Of a DNA stretch of 43,793 bases, positions 1-7,950 are shown one piece after another. Under the pieces are notes generated by a model. The model saw only the letters and a list, made by a program, of their open reading frames with translations, had not been told where the DNA came from and did no database searches. Position numbers and translations under genes: made by a program. Position 1 is the stretch's first letter. Each line of letters starts with the position of its first letter. Source of the DNA: an uncultured Acidimicrobiia bacterium (GTDB taxonomy: Bacteria; Actinomycetota; Acidimicrobiia; Acidimicrobiales; CAIXPF01); contig CAIXPF010000143.1 in NCBI GenBank assembly GCA_903921205.1, positions 1 through 43,793 of the forward strand, in the 5' to 3' direction.

Positions 1-119
1 CGCTGGCCAGGACCGATCGCTGGCCAGGACCGATCGCTGGCCAGGACCGATCGCTGGCCAGGACCGATCGCTGGCCAGGACCGATCGCTGGCCAGGACCG
101 ATCGCTGGCCAGGACCGAT
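1..119. repeat. 17-bp tandem repeat, seven exact copies
   Basis: The unit CGCTGGCCAGGACCGAT is repeated seven times without a mismatch and may continue to the left of the window. Each period holds two palindromes, CTGGCCAG and, across the unit junction, CGATCG, separated by GAC. The period is not a multiple of three and the array has no stop codon in any of the six frames, so it could lie inside or outside a gene. There are no spacers, so it is not a CRISPR array. Confidence 0.97.
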
Positions 120-275
120 CGATGGGCCGGACAGGTTGTGGTTGCCGGACTCGGGTCGGTCCGGTACGTTGCGCGCGTCGCCCCGCCGCAGCGGCGTCCC
201 ACTCGAGCGGGACTCGGCCACGGGGGGAACGGGGCGACGGGCGGCCCCGCCCTGCACCGAGGAAAGGCAGATCCC

Positions 276-1487
276 ATGAAGTTCGGCATGATCTACGAAC
301 TGCAGGTCCCCAAGCCCTGGGACGAGGAGAGCGAGTACCGCATCGTCCAGGAGGCCACCGAGCAGGTGGTGCTGGCCGACAAGCTGGGCATCGACCACGC
401 CTGGGCGGTGGAGCACCACTTCCTCGAGGAGTACTCGCACTGCTCGGCGTCCGACGTGTTCCTCGCCTCGCTCGCGGCGAAGACGCAACGCATCCGTATC
501 GGCCTGGGGATCCGCCAGGTCATCCCGAACTACAACCACCCGTCGCGCACCGCCGAGACCGTCGCCATGTTGGACCTGATCTCCAACGGACGCGCCGAGT
601 TCGGCATCGGCGAAGGCGCCACCCGGCTCGAGCTGCGGGGCTACGGCATCAACGCGCAGCGCAAGCAGGCGCTGTCGCTCGAGGCCGCCGAGCAGATCGC
701 CAACATGATGGTGATGGAGCCCTACCCCGGCTACGAGGGCGAGGGCTTCTCCATGCCGTGCCGCAACGTGCTGCCCAAGCCCCGCCAGAAGCCACACCCG
801 CCGATGTGGATGGCCTGCACCAACCGCAAGACCATCGAGGTCGCGGCCCGTAACGGGCTCGGCGCCCTGGCCTTCAGCTTCGTCGACCCCGACGAGGCCC
901 GTCGCTGGGCGCAGCTGTACTACGACATCATCCGCAGCGAGGACTGTGTTCCCATCGGCCATGCGGTCAACGCCAACATCGCCATGGTCGCCGGGTTCTC
1001 GATCCACCGTGACGCCGAGGAGGCCCGCCGCAGAGGCATCGACGGCTTCCAGTTCTTCCGCTACGCGGTGAACGCGCTGGTGGCCAACGAGACCCGCCCC
1101 GGACGCAGCCGGCTGTGGGAGGAGTACGAGGAGCTGCGCGGCCCCGACCTGCCCACCGTGATCGCACCCGGCATCGGGACCCCCGAGAACTACCGGCAGC
1201 TCGTCAGCGAGTTCCAGGATGCGGGGGTCGACCAGATCGTCTTCCTGCAGCAGGGCGGCAAGATCCGCCACGAGCACATCTGCGAGAGCCTCGAGCTGTT
1301 CGCCTCCGACGTGCTGCCGCACTTCCAGGAAGGCCGGGAGGAACGGCTGGCCCGCAAGGAGGAGGAGCTGGCGCCCTACATCGAGGCCGCGCTGGCCCGC
1401 AAGCAGTATCTGAAGCCGCTCACCGACGCCCAGATCCCGATCGTGCCGCCCTCGGCCCAACGTGAGGCGTTCTACGTCCGGTCCTGA
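276..1487 (+). CDS. LLM class flavin/F420-dependent oxidoreductase
   Basis: A 403-residue luciferase-like monooxygenase (TIM barrel). Family members oxidise small organic substrates with reduced FMN or F420. The N-terminal barrel shows the family pattern: MKFGMIYE strand, an AVEHHF segment near residues 46-51, and IRIGLGIRQ near 73-81. The ATG at 276 is chosen because GAGGAAAGG lies 8 bases upstream and the protein then begins as family members do; the frame stays open further upstream, but that part looks non-coding. It is the first of four co-directional genes, followed by a thioesterase, an exporter and a CoA-transferase. The cofactor and substrate cannot be told from sequence alone. An F420 biosynthesis gene (fbiC) elsewhere in the window makes F420 possible but does not prove it. 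Confidence 0.88.
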   Translation: MKFGMIYELQVPKPWDEESEYRIVQEATEQVVLADKLGIDHAWAVEHHFLEEYSHCSASDVFLASLAAKTQRIRIGLGIRQVIPNYNHPSRTAETVAMLDLISNGRAEFGIGEGATRLELRGYGINAQRKQALSLEAAEQIANMMVMEPYPGYEGEGFSMPCRNVLPKPRQKPHPPMWMACTNRKTIEVAARNGLGALAFSFVDPDEARRWAQLYYDIIRSEDCVPIGHAVNANIAMVAGFSIHRDAEEARRRGIDGFQFFRYAVNALVANETRPGRSRLWEEYEELRGPDLPTVIAPGIGTPENYRQLVSEFQDAGVDQIVFLQQGGKIRHEHICESLELFASDVLPHFQEGREERLARKEEELAPYIEAALARKQYLKPLTDAQIPIVPPSAQREAFYVRS

Positions 1488-1595
1488 CCGTCGGGTCGCG
1501 GTGGCCGGGTCCGGTCGGGCAGGGGCGGCGAGTTCCGCCCGTGCCCGGTCGTCCGGCCCGGGCCCTACCGGGCGGCGCGACCGGGTCGGGTTCGT

Positions 1596-1601
1596 TAGGG
1601 T
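1596..1601 (+). promoter_or_regulatory. -10 box of leaderless PaaI thioesterase gene
   Basis: TAGGGT lies 7 bases before the GTG at 1609. This matches the TANNNT plus 6-9 base spacing repeated throughout the window, so transcription probably begins at the start codon. Confidence 0.55.
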
Positions 1602-1608
1602 CCCGTTC

Positions 1609-2022
1609 GTGAGCGACCTGCCTGCGGGCTTCCGACCCGACCCCGAGCTCGACCCGGCCGAGACCCACGTCGGGCCCTTCCTCAGACGGGAGGGGCCGGA
1701 CGGGCCGATCATCGGCCTGGTCGTGCAGGCACATCACTGCAACGAGCACGGGGCCATCCACGGCGGGGTGCAGATGGCGCTGGCCGACTACACCGTTGGG
1801 GTCACCGCACGTCACGGCACCGACGACGCCACCGTCACCGTCAGCTTCGACGCCAACTTCATCGACACCGCCCGGGCCGGCGACGTGGTCGAGGGACGGG
1901 CCGAGATCGTGCGCCGCACCGGGTCGTTGTGCTTCGTCCAGGGCCGGCTGACCTGCGAAGGACGCCCGTTGCTGGCCTTCAACGGCGTCGTGAAGCGACT
2001 GCGACCCAAGCCGGTGGCGTGA
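1609..2022 (+). CDS. PaaI-family hotdog thioesterase
   Basis: A 137-residue single hotdog-fold protein that probably hydrolyses acyl-CoA or phenylacetyl-CoA-like thioesters. The motif HCNEHGAIHGGVQMALAD near residues 44-61 carries the HGG signature and the helix dipole that polarises the thioester; the later strand TVTVSFDANFI is also typical. The longer open frame from 1462 is rejected because GTG 1609 has a -10 box 7 bases upstream and gives normal family length. Its TGA overlaps the GTG of the MFS gene (GTGA), so the two are probably translated together. Substrate unknown. Confidence 0.85.
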   Translation: MSDLPAGFRPDPELDPAETHVGPFLRREGPDGPIIGLVVQAHHCNEHGAIHGGVQMALADYTVGVTARHGTDDATVTVSFDANFIDTARAGDVVEGRAEIVRRTGSLCFVQGRLTCEGRPLLAFNGVVKRLRPKPVA

Positions 2023-3239
2023 CCGCACCCGCCGTTCCCGACCGCCAACCGGGGCCGTTCGCCCCACTGCGGGAGCGGAACTACCGGCTGTTCTTCGTCG
2101 GCAACCTCAGCTCCAACCTGGGTACGTTCTGCCAGTCGATCGCCCAGTCCCTGCTGGTGTTCCGGCTCACCGGGTCGACGGCGCTGGTCGGCGTGGTGAA
2201 CTTCGCCCAGTACGCCGCCGTGCCGGTCCTGGCGCCCACCGCCGGCAGCATCGCCGACCGCTTCGATCGCCGACGGGTCCTCATCGGCGTGCAGTTCGCG
2301 GCGATGGCGGTCAGCGCCGTGCTCACCGTGCTCGCCGCGACCGGACGAGTCACGGCATGGACGGTCATTGCGTTGGCCGGGCTGCTCGGGGTCACCGGCG
2401 CCTTCCAGTTCCCCATCAGCCGGGCGTTGGCCCCGCTGCTGATCAGCGAACGCAACCTCGGCCGGGCCATCAACCTCGACTCGGTGTCGGTGAACCTGGC
2501 CCGCGCCCTCGGGCCGGTGGCGGGGGCCCTCATCGTGGCCCGCTTCGGCGTGGCCTGGGCGTTCGGCATCAACGCCGCGTCGTTCGGGGTGCTGGCCGTC
2601 GCCCTGTTGCTGGTCCATCCGCAGAAGCAGGCGGGCCTGGGCACCCGTTCATCGTTCGTGGAGGGGCTGCGCATCGTGCGACGTCGGCCACTGCTGGCGT
2701 TGCTGCTGTTCATCGTGGCCGCCTGCGCCATCGGGGCCGACCCGCCGGTCACCCTCGGGCCCGAGCTGGCCCACCGCTTCGGCGGGGGAGATCCACTGGC
2801 CGGGCTGATCCTCGGCGCCTTCGGGGCCGGTGGCGTCGCCGGCGCCTTCGTGGCCGGGGCCGAGTCGACCCGCCACCATCGCAAGGTCGGCAGGCTGCTC
2901 GCCCTGTTGGCCGGCGGCATCATCCTGTTCGCACTGTCGTGGGTGCTGCCCCTGACCCTCGTCGGCTCGTTCGTGGCCGGCTTCGGCTACCTCAGCGCCC
3001 AGACGCGTACCAGCACCCTGCTGGTACGCTCCACCGCCGACGCCGAGCGCGGGCGGATCATGGCCCTGTGGTCGATCGCCTTCATCGGCACCCGGCCGCT
3101 GGCCAGCCTGATCGACGGGCTACTGGCCGATTTCGTGAGCCTCCGGCTCGCCGCCGCGGTCATGGCCGTCCCGGCGATCGTCGCAGCGTTGCTGTCGCTG
3201 CGCATGGACCGGCGCCGCAACCCTGCGCCGGCAGGCTGA
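2019..3239 (+). CDS. MFS transporter
   Basis: A 406-residue inner-membrane transporter of the major facilitator superfamily, probably an exporter. It shows about 12 hydrophobic segments. The loop after the second segment, with ADRFDRRRVLIG near residues 77-88, is the family A-motif (DRxxRR). The N terminus FAPLRERNYRLFFVGNLSS is characteristic of the MFS_3/enterobactin-exporter-like group. GTG 2019 is chosen because it overlaps the thioesterase stop as GTGA. Pairing with a thioesterase hints at export of an acid released from CoA, but this is inference. Substrate unknown. Confidence 0.85.
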   Translation: MTAPAVPDRQPGPFAPLRERNYRLFFVGNLSSNLGTFCQSIAQSLLVFRLTGSTALVGVVNFAQYAAVPVLAPTAGSIADRFDRRRVLIGVQFAAMAVSAVLTVLAATGRVTAWTVIALAGLLGVTGAFQFPISRALAPLLISERNLGRAINLDSVSVNLARALGPVAGALIVARFGVAWAFGINAASFGVLAVALLLVHPQKQAGLGTRSSFVEGLRIVRRRPLLALLLFIVAACAIGADPPVTLGPELAHRFGGGDPLAGLILGAFGAGGVAGAFVAGAESTRHHRKVGRLLALLAGGIILFALSWVLPLTLVGSFVAGFGYLSAQTRTSTLLVRSTADAERGRIMALWSIAFIGTRPLASLIDGLLADFVSLRLAAAVMAVPAIVAALLSLRMDRRRNPAPAG

Positions 3240-3278
3240 ACGGCCGCCGACACCGGGTAGCGGACCGCACCGATCTGG

Positions 3279-3284
3279 CAGGAT
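3279..3284 (+). promoter_or_regulatory. possible -10 box of CoA-transferase gene
   Basis: CAGGAT sits 6 bases before GTG 3291. It keeps the second-position A and final T of the local TANNNT pattern but lacks the first T, so it is a weaker match. Confidence 0.3.
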
Positions 3285-3290
3285 GAACGG

Positions 3291-4508
3291 GTGAGCACCC
3301 CGACCCCGTACCTCGAAGGCATTCGCGTCCTCGACTTCACCCAGTACCTCGCCGGCCCGGCCTGCACCCGTCTGCTGACCGAGATGGGCGCCGAGGTCAT
3401 CAAGGTCGAGATGGCGCCCCACGGCGAGCCCACCAGGGCGCAGGAACCGCGCATCAACCGTCGGGCGAGCTATTTCGTGCAGCAGAACCGGGGCAAGCGT
3501 TCGCTGTGTCTCGACCTGCGCAAGCCGGAGGCGGTCCAGGTCATCAAGGACCTGATCCCGCAGATCGACGTGGTCGTCGAGAACTCGACCCCCGGTGTCA
3601 TGGCGCGCCGCGGGCTCGGCTACGAGGACCTGCGGGCCATCAACCCGCGCATCATCATGGCGTCGATCTCGGGGTTCGGACAGACCGGGCCGATGGCGTC
3701 GAAGACCGCGTTCGACTTCATCGCCCAGGCGTACTCGGGCGTGATGCACATGACCGGCGAGCCGGACGGGCCACCGCTGTTCGTCGGCACCGCCATCACC
3801 GACGTCGGCGCCGGGGTCCACGCCTTCGGGGCGATCGGCTACGCCCTGTTCCGACGCGACCGTACCGGCGAGGGCTCCCACATCGACATCGGCATGGTCG
3901 ATTCGCTCTACCACATGCAGGAGATGGCGGTGCACGCCCCGTCGGTGACCAACGGCGCGTACAAGGCCATGCGCAGCGGCCGGCACTACGGCGCCGCTGC
4001 GCCGGCAGGCTCGTTCCGCAGCCCGCAGGGCTGGATCGTGATCTTCTGCACCCAGGCGCAGGTCGCCGAGCTGTTCAAGGCCATGGGCCGGCCCGAGCTG
4101 AAGGACGATCCCCGCTTCGCCATGCCCCAGGCCCGCCTCGACAACCGCGACGAGTTGACCGCCATCATCGAGGACTGGATGGCGCACTTCGCCACCGATG
4201 CCGAGGTGATGGCGATCCTCGAGCGGCACCGCATCCCCTGCGGCCAGGTGATGGAACCGAAGGACCTCGGCACCATCGAGCACTTCCGCCAGCGCGGCAC
4301 GGTGCGAACCGTGACCGATCCGCTCGCCGGCACCTTCGACATCCCCGGTTTCCCGCTCAAGTTCTCCGACGCGCCGCCCGAGCGGGACCTGGTCACCCCG
4401 AACCTCGGCGAGGCCAACGAGTACGTGCTGCGCGAGCTGCTCGGCTACGAGCCCGACCGGGTGGTCGCCTTCGAGCAGGACGGCGTCACCTTCGCCAAGG
4501 ACCGCTGA
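3291..4508 (+). CDS. CaiB/BaiF (class III) CoA-transferase
   Basis: A 405-residue class III CoA-transferase, which moves CoA between carboxylic acids through an aspartyl-CoA thioester. It has the standard layout: LEGIRVLDFTQYLAGP at residues 8-23, the GAEVIKVE strand near 33-40, NRGKRSLCLDLR near 66-77, and GFGQTGP at 128-134. Asp171 in GTAITDVGAG is the likely nucleophile by comparison with formyl-CoA transferase. The C-terminal part carries the IPCGQV hinge usual for the family. It may take part in carnitine, bile-acid, aromatic or branched-chain acid metabolism; the exact acid cannot be read. GTG 3291 gives the normal family length and N terminus. Confidence 0.9.
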   Translation: MSTPTPYLEGIRVLDFTQYLAGPACTRLLTEMGAEVIKVEMAPHGEPTRAQEPRINRRASYFVQQNRGKRSLCLDLRKPEAVQVIKDLIPQIDVVVENSTPGVMARRGLGYEDLRAINPRIIMASISGFGQTGPMASKTAFDFIAQAYSGVMHMTGEPDGPPLFVGTAITDVGAGVHAFGAIGYALFRRDRTGEGSHIDIGMVDSLYHMQEMAVHAPSVTNGAYKAMRSGRHYGAAAPAGSFRSPQGWIVIFCTQAQVAELFKAMGRPELKDDPRFAMPQARLDNRDELTAIIEDWMAHFATDAEVMAILERHRIPCGQVMEPKDLGTIEHFRQRGTVRTVTDPLAGTFDIPGFPLKFSDAPPERDLVTPNLGEANEYVLRELLGYEPDRVVAFEQDGVTFAKDR

Positions 4509-4538
4509 GGCGGCTGCTGGGGCCGGCGACGCCGGGGG

Positions 4539-4997
4539 TCAGCGTCCGCGGCGGCTCGGGCCGCCGCGGTGCTGCCGCCACTGCTCGATGAAGCCGCGAG
4601 CCTTGGCCTCGAAGTCGGCGTCGGGCAGGATCCGTGAGGTGAACGGGGCACTGGGCCGGTAGTACCGGGCCTCGGTCTCGATCTGCAACGCCTTGCGTCC
4701 GCCGCGCTCGGCGATGGTGATGTCGATGATGTCGGCCCATCGGACGAGCTCGGAGCTGCCGATCCCCCGCACGGTCACCCCCTCGGCCTCGAGGTCGATC
4801 CCGGTCCGGCGGTGCAGCGCACCGAGCCCGATCGAGCCGATCCCGGCGCCGAGCAGCAGGCTGCCGAGGTTGCCGCCAACGGCCACGCCGATCACGAACA
4901 GCAGCACGGCCGGCACGAAGGAGGCGACCATCGCCTGACGCAGGGTCGGCCGCAACACCGACGGGACGGCCACGGAGAACGAACGCTCGGCACTCAC
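4539..4997 (-). CDS. PH-domain-containing membrane protein
   Basis: A 152-residue protein with two adjacent membrane segments, around residues 23-43 and 46-62, followed by a soluble beta-rich domain. That domain (GIDLEAEGVTVRG, then VRWADIIDITI) resembles small bacterial PH-like domains of the bPH_6 type. Its function in this family is unknown; it probably sits at the membrane. GTG 4997 is preferred over GTG 5006 because TACCGT at 5005-5010 lies exactly 7 bases upstream of 4997, whereas GTG 5006 overlaps that box. It is convergent with the CoA-transferase gene, 30 bases apart. Confidence 0.6.
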   Translation of the reverse strand: MSAERSFSVAVPSVLRPTLRQAMVASFVPAVLLFVIGVAVGGNLGSLLLGAGIGSIGLGALHRRTGIDLEAEGVTVRGIGSSELVRWADIIDITIAERGGRKALQIETEARYYRPSAPFTSRILPDADFEAKARGFIEQWRQHRGGPSRRGR

Positions 4998-5004
4998 CGG
5001 CCTC

Positions 5005-5010
5005 ACGGTA
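5005..5010 (-). promoter_or_regulatory. -10 box of leaderless PH-domain gene
   Basis: TACCGT on the minus strand, 7 bases before GTG 4997. It decides between two nearby in-frame GTG codons. Confidence 0.5.
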
Positions 5011-5106
5011 GCGGGCGACCGCCGGGGCGACCGAACATCGCTGCCCCGGCCACGCGAGCCACGCCCACCGGTGACAGCCGACCGCGTGGCGTCCGACGGC
5101 GGTTGC

Positions 5107-5112
5107 TAGGTT
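5107..5112 (+). promoter_or_regulatory. -10 box of leaderless SDR gene
   Basis: TAGGTT lies 6 bases before GTG 5119, with no Shine-Dalgarno sequence, consistent with a leaderless transcript. Confidence 0.55.
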
Positions 5113-5118
5113 CCAGCC

Positions 5119-5925
5119 GTGAGCAACGCAGGAACTGTCATCGTCACCGGAGCATCCACCGGCATCGGCGCCGCCACCACCGCCCGCCTCATCGGGGCCG
5201 GGTACGACGTGGTGTCGCTCGACATCAAGACCCCGCCGCCGGGCGTCAGCGCCCACCACCACTGTGATCTCAGCGACCCTGCGTCCATCGAGGCCACGGT
5301 GGCCGAACTGCAGGGGTCCTATGCCTCGCTGCTCAACATCGCCGGGGTACCGGGCACCGTCGGCTCGGAGATGACCATGCGGGTCAACGTCTTCGGCCTG
5401 CGCCAGCTCACCGACAGCCTGTGGGACCGCATCGCCGACGGCGGCACCGTGGTCAACGTGTCCTCGATCGCCGGGAACAACTGGAAGAAGCGCTTCGACC
5501 GCATCGCCGAGGTGCTGGCCACCGCGGATTTCGCCTCGGGCGTCGAGTGGTGGTCGGCCAACAAGAAGACCGTCGGCACCGACGCCTACACCTTCTCCAA
5601 GGAGGCGGTCGTCGTCTACACCATGCAGCTCGCCGGTCGGGGCCTCGGCCGCGGGATCCGGGCCAATGACGTCGGCCCGGGCCCGGTGGACACCCCCATC
5701 TTCCCGGACTTCACCAAGCAGGTGGGCGCCGAGCAGATGCAGTGGGTGGTCGACCAGATCGGCCGGCCGGCCCGTCCCGACGACATCGCCCAGGCCCTGA
5801 CCTGGTTGGCGGTCGGCGATCACGACTGGATCAACGGCCAGCACCTGGTGGTCGACGGTGGCTTCACCGCCGGCGTGCAGGCCAAGTGGATCAGCAAGAC
5901 CACCGCGCCGGCCGCCTCCCGCTGA
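5119..5925 (+). CDS. SDR-family NAD(P)-dependent oxidoreductase
   Basis: A 268-residue classical short-chain dehydrogenase that oxidises or reduces a carbonyl/hydroxyl group with NAD(P). The Rossmann glycine motif TGASTGIG is at residues 10-17, LNIAG at 72-76 contains the structural Asn, SS follows VVNV at 115-116, and the catalytic Tyr157 and Lys161 are in YTFSK. The sequence has a 20-30 residue insertion between the Ser and Tyr motifs, as in 3-alpha-hydroxysteroid-dehydrogenase-like SDRs (coniferyl alcohol dehydrogenase group), which suggests a bulky alcohol or steroid substrate. This subgroup call is tentative. Asp35 at the end of the second strand favours NAD over NADP. Confidence 0.88.
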   Translation: MSNAGTVIVTGASTGIGAATTARLIGAGYDVVSLDIKTPPPGVSAHHHCDLSDPASIEATVAELQGSYASLLNIAGVPGTVGSEMTMRVNVFGLRQLTDSLWDRIADGGTVVNVSSIAGNNWKKRFDRIAEVLATADFASGVEWWSANKKTVGTDAYTFSKEAVVVYTMQLAGRGLGRGIRANDVGPGPVDTPIFPDFTKQVGAEQMQWVVDQIGRPARPDDIAQALTWLAVGDHDWINGQHLVVDGGFTAGVQAKWISKTTAPAASR

Positions 5926-5981
5926 GCGCGCGCGACCCCGGTAGGACCACCTCCCCGAAGAACCCCACACCGTCGCGGCGA

Positions 5982-5987
5982 TAACGT
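5982..5987 (+). promoter_or_regulatory. -10 box of leaderless SRAP gene
   Basis: TAACGT is 7 bases before GTG 5995 but only 1 base before GTG 5989. It therefore supports 5995 as the start, which agrees with the need for Cys at position 2. Confidence 0.6.
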
Positions 5988-5994
5988 CGTGACG

Positions 5995-6750
5995 GTGTGC
6001 GGTCGCTTCGTGTCTTCCTCCAAGCCCGACGAGCTGGCCCGTTACTTCGCCGCTGAACTCGAGCCGGGCGTCGAGCTGGCCGCCAACTACAACGTGGCCC
6101 CGACCAGCGAGGTCTACGTCGTGGTCGAAGAAGACCACCACCGCGTGCTCGAGGCGTTCCGCTGGGGCCTGGTCCCGCCATGGGCGGAGGACCTGCGGGT
6201 CGGGGCACGGATGATCAACGCCCGCCTCGAGACCGTGGCGACCCGTAACGCCTTCCGCCAGGCGTTCCGGCGACGCCGCTGCATCGTGCCTGCCGACGGC
6301 TTCTACGAGTGGACCGCGGTCCCCGGCCAGACCCGCAAGCAGCCGTGGTACATCCACCGGCCCGACGGCGAGCCCTACGCCTTCGCCGGGCTGTGGGAAC
6401 GCTGGCGACCGGCCGGTACCGACGGCCCGTGGGTGCTCAGCTGCTCCGTCATCACAGGCGCCGCCAACCCGCTGATGGCCCGGGTGCACGACCGGATGCC
6501 CGTGGTACTGCCACCCGACGTCTGGAGCGCCTGGCTCGACCCCGACCTGCAGGACGCCGATGCCGTGGCCTCGATGCTGCGACCGACCCCCGCGGAGCTG
6601 GTGGCGTTCCACCCGGTGTCGCTCGAGGTCAACACCGTGCGCAACCGTGGTGCCCACCTCATCGACGAGGTGGCCCTCGGTGAGGGGTCGCCGGACCTGC
6701 GGACCGAGGCGGCGGGCCAGGACCCGACCGGCAGGGGCCCTGCGACCTGA
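5995..6750 (+). CDS. SRAP-family abasic-site processing protein (YedK/HMCES)
   Basis: A 251-residue SRAP protein. The family shields abasic sites in single-stranded DNA by forming a thiazolidine crosslink between the N-terminal Cys and the ring-opened sugar. After removal of the initiator, Cys2 (MCGRF) becomes the reactive N-terminal residue, so GTG 5995 must be the start; an upstream GTG at 5989 would add two residues and inactivate it. With this start, the key residues fall at Asn75 (MINARLET) and Glu105 (GFYEW), the same numbers as in E. coli YedK, and the catalytic His is in ARVHDRMPVVL (His165). It is convergent with the HIT gene. Confidence 0.93.
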   Translation: MCGRFVSSSKPDELARYFAAELEPGVELAANYNVAPTSEVYVVVEEDHHRVLEAFRWGLVPPWAEDLRVGARMINARLETVATRNAFRQAFRRRRCIVPADGFYEWTAVPGQTRKQPWYIHRPDGEPYAFAGLWERWRPAGTDGPWVLSCSVITGAANPLMARVHDRMPVVLPPDVWSAWLDPDLQDADAVASMLRPTPAELVAFHPVSLEVNTVRNRGAHLIDEVALGEGSPDLRTEAAGQDPTGRGPAT

Positions 6751-6789
6751 GCGGCACCCACGTGGGCCGGTGACCGTCGGATGGGTGGG

Positions 6790-7209
6790 TCAGCCCACCT
6801 CGGGGTGACCGGCCCGGCGCAGGGCGACCCGGATCTGCTCGGCGGCCGCGTCGAGCTCCGCCGGGTCGACCGACGTCGCGGCGTTGTCGAAGTCGAGACC
6901 GCCCATGTCCGAGATGGGGATCAGGTGCAGGTGGGTGTGGGGGACCTCGAAGCCGGCGATGATCAGCCCGATCCGGGCCGGCTCGAACGCCGCCTGCTGC
7001 GCCTTGGCGACGTGCTGGCCCACGGTCATGAGGTGCCCGACGGTCGCCGGGTCGAGATCGACCCAGTGGTCCACCTCCCGGCGGGGTACCACCAGCGTAT
7101 GGCCGCGACGGATCGGGTTGATGGACAGGAAGGCGGTACACACCGCGTCCTGCCATACGAACCGTCCGGGCAGCTCACCGTTCATGATCCGGGTGAACAC
7201 GGTTGCCAT
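6790..7209 (-). CDS. HIT-family hydrolase
   Basis: A 139-residue histidine-triad nucleotide-binding protein. HIT proteins hydrolyse phosphoramidates or dinucleoside polyphosphates through a covalent nucleotidyl-histidine. The triad HTHLHLIP gives His91, His93 and His95; the N-terminal FTRIMNGELPGRFVWQD and the PRREVDHW segment are typical of the Hint branch. ATG 7209 has TAGGTT 6 bases upstream. The next + strand gene (carbonic anhydrase) is divergent. Natural substrate unknown. Confidence 0.9.
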   Translation of the reverse strand: MATVFTRIMNGELPGRFVWQDAVCTAFLSINPIRRGHTLVVPRREVDHWVDLDPATVGHLMTVGQHVAKAQQAAFEPARIGLIIAGFEVPHTHLHLIPISDMGGLDFDNAATSVDPAELDAAAEQIRVALRRAGHPEVG

Positions 7210-7215
7210 GGCCGC

Positions 7216-7221
7216 AACCTA
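7216..7221 (-). promoter_or_regulatory. -10 box of leaderless HIT gene
   Basis: TAGGTT on the minus strand, 6 bases before ATG 7209; no ribosome-binding site is visible. Confidence 0.55.
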
Positions 7222-7296
7222 GCCAATGGGACCGGACACGGGGTGCCTCGCTCGGGTGAGCCGACCGGCGGTGGAAGACCGGTAGCCGAAGCCCGG

Positions 7297-7302
7297 TAGT
7301 GT
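7297..7302 (+). promoter_or_regulatory. -10 box upstream of carbonic anhydrase
   Basis: TAGTGT lies 9 bases before ATG 7312, at the long end of the local spacing range. Confidence 0.45.
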
Positions 7303-7311
7303 GCTTCATCT

Positions 7312-7944
7312 ATGGAGAAGATCCTTGCCGGTGTCGCCCATTTCCAGCGGGAGGTCTTTCCGCAGCTGTCAGCCGAGGCGAGCCTCGCGGCAACCGGCCC
7401 GCAGCGCCCGCGGGCGCTGTTCATCACGTGCTCCGACTCGCGGGTGACACCCCACCTCATCACCCAGACCCACCCGGGCGATCTGTTCGGCTGCCAGATC
7501 GTCGGCAACATCGTGCCCGCCTTCGGCGCCACCTACGGCGGCGTGTCGGCGACGATCGAATACGCCCTGTCGGTGCTGGAGATCCCGAACATCATCGTGT
7601 GCGGACACTCCGACTGTGGTGCCATGAAGGTGCTGCTCGAACCTTCCGCGGTCGATGCGATGCCCCACATCAAGACCTGGATCAGCCACGCCGAGGCTGC
7701 CCGGCTGACCGTGACGGAGAACTGGCCCGACGCCGATGACGACGCCAAGCTCCGGTTGCTCACCGAGCACAACGTGGTGGCCCAGTTGATGCACCTGCGC
7801 ACCCATCCATCGGTCGCCTCCCGCCTCGTCGGCGGCAAGCTCCGCCTGCACGGGTGGGTCTACGAGCTGCACACCGGCGAGGTGCGCAGCTACCACGAGG
7901 AGACCGGCGAGTTCGTCCCGGTGGTCACCGCCGGCTCCCGGTAG
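7312..7944 (+). CDS. beta-class carbonic anhydrase
   Basis: A 210-residue beta-carbonic anhydrase, which interconverts CO2 and bicarbonate with zinc. Zinc ligands are Cys40 (in CSDSRV), His99 and Cys102 (in GHSDCGAM). The Asp42-Arg44 pair that gates the zinc is present. The fold markers DLFGCQIVGNIVP and GGVSATIEYAL are in place, and the length is normal. It probably supplies bicarbonate for carboxylases in the cytoplasm. It is convergent with the next small gene, 6 bases apart. Confidence 0.95.
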   Translation: MEKILAGVAHFQREVFPQLSAEASLAATGPQRPRALFITCSDSRVTPHLITQTHPGDLFGCQIVGNIVPAFGATYGGVSATIEYALSVLEIPNIIVCGHSDCGAMKVLLEPSAVDAMPHIKTWISHAEAARLTVTENWPDADDDAKLRLLTEHNVVAQLMHLRTHPSVASRLVGGKLRLHGWVYELHTGEVRSYHEETGEFVPVVTAGSR

Positions 7945-7950
7945 GCGACC

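Noticed and set aside
1-119. CRISPR array or IS end
   Set aside because: Repeats are only 17 bases and directly adjacent with no spacers; no transposase or flanking duplication is visible.
138-275. N-terminal extension of the monooxygenase
   Set aside because: Encodes Arg/Pro/Gly-rich sequence unlike the family; ATG 276 has a ribosome-binding site.
5989-5994. upstream GTG as SRAP start
   Set aside because: It would put two residues before the catalytic Cys and is 1 base from the -10 box.
4486-6657. 723-residue open frame on the - strand
   Set aside because: It runs through the PH-domain, SDR and SRAP genes, has biased composition and no domain; a high-GC shadow.
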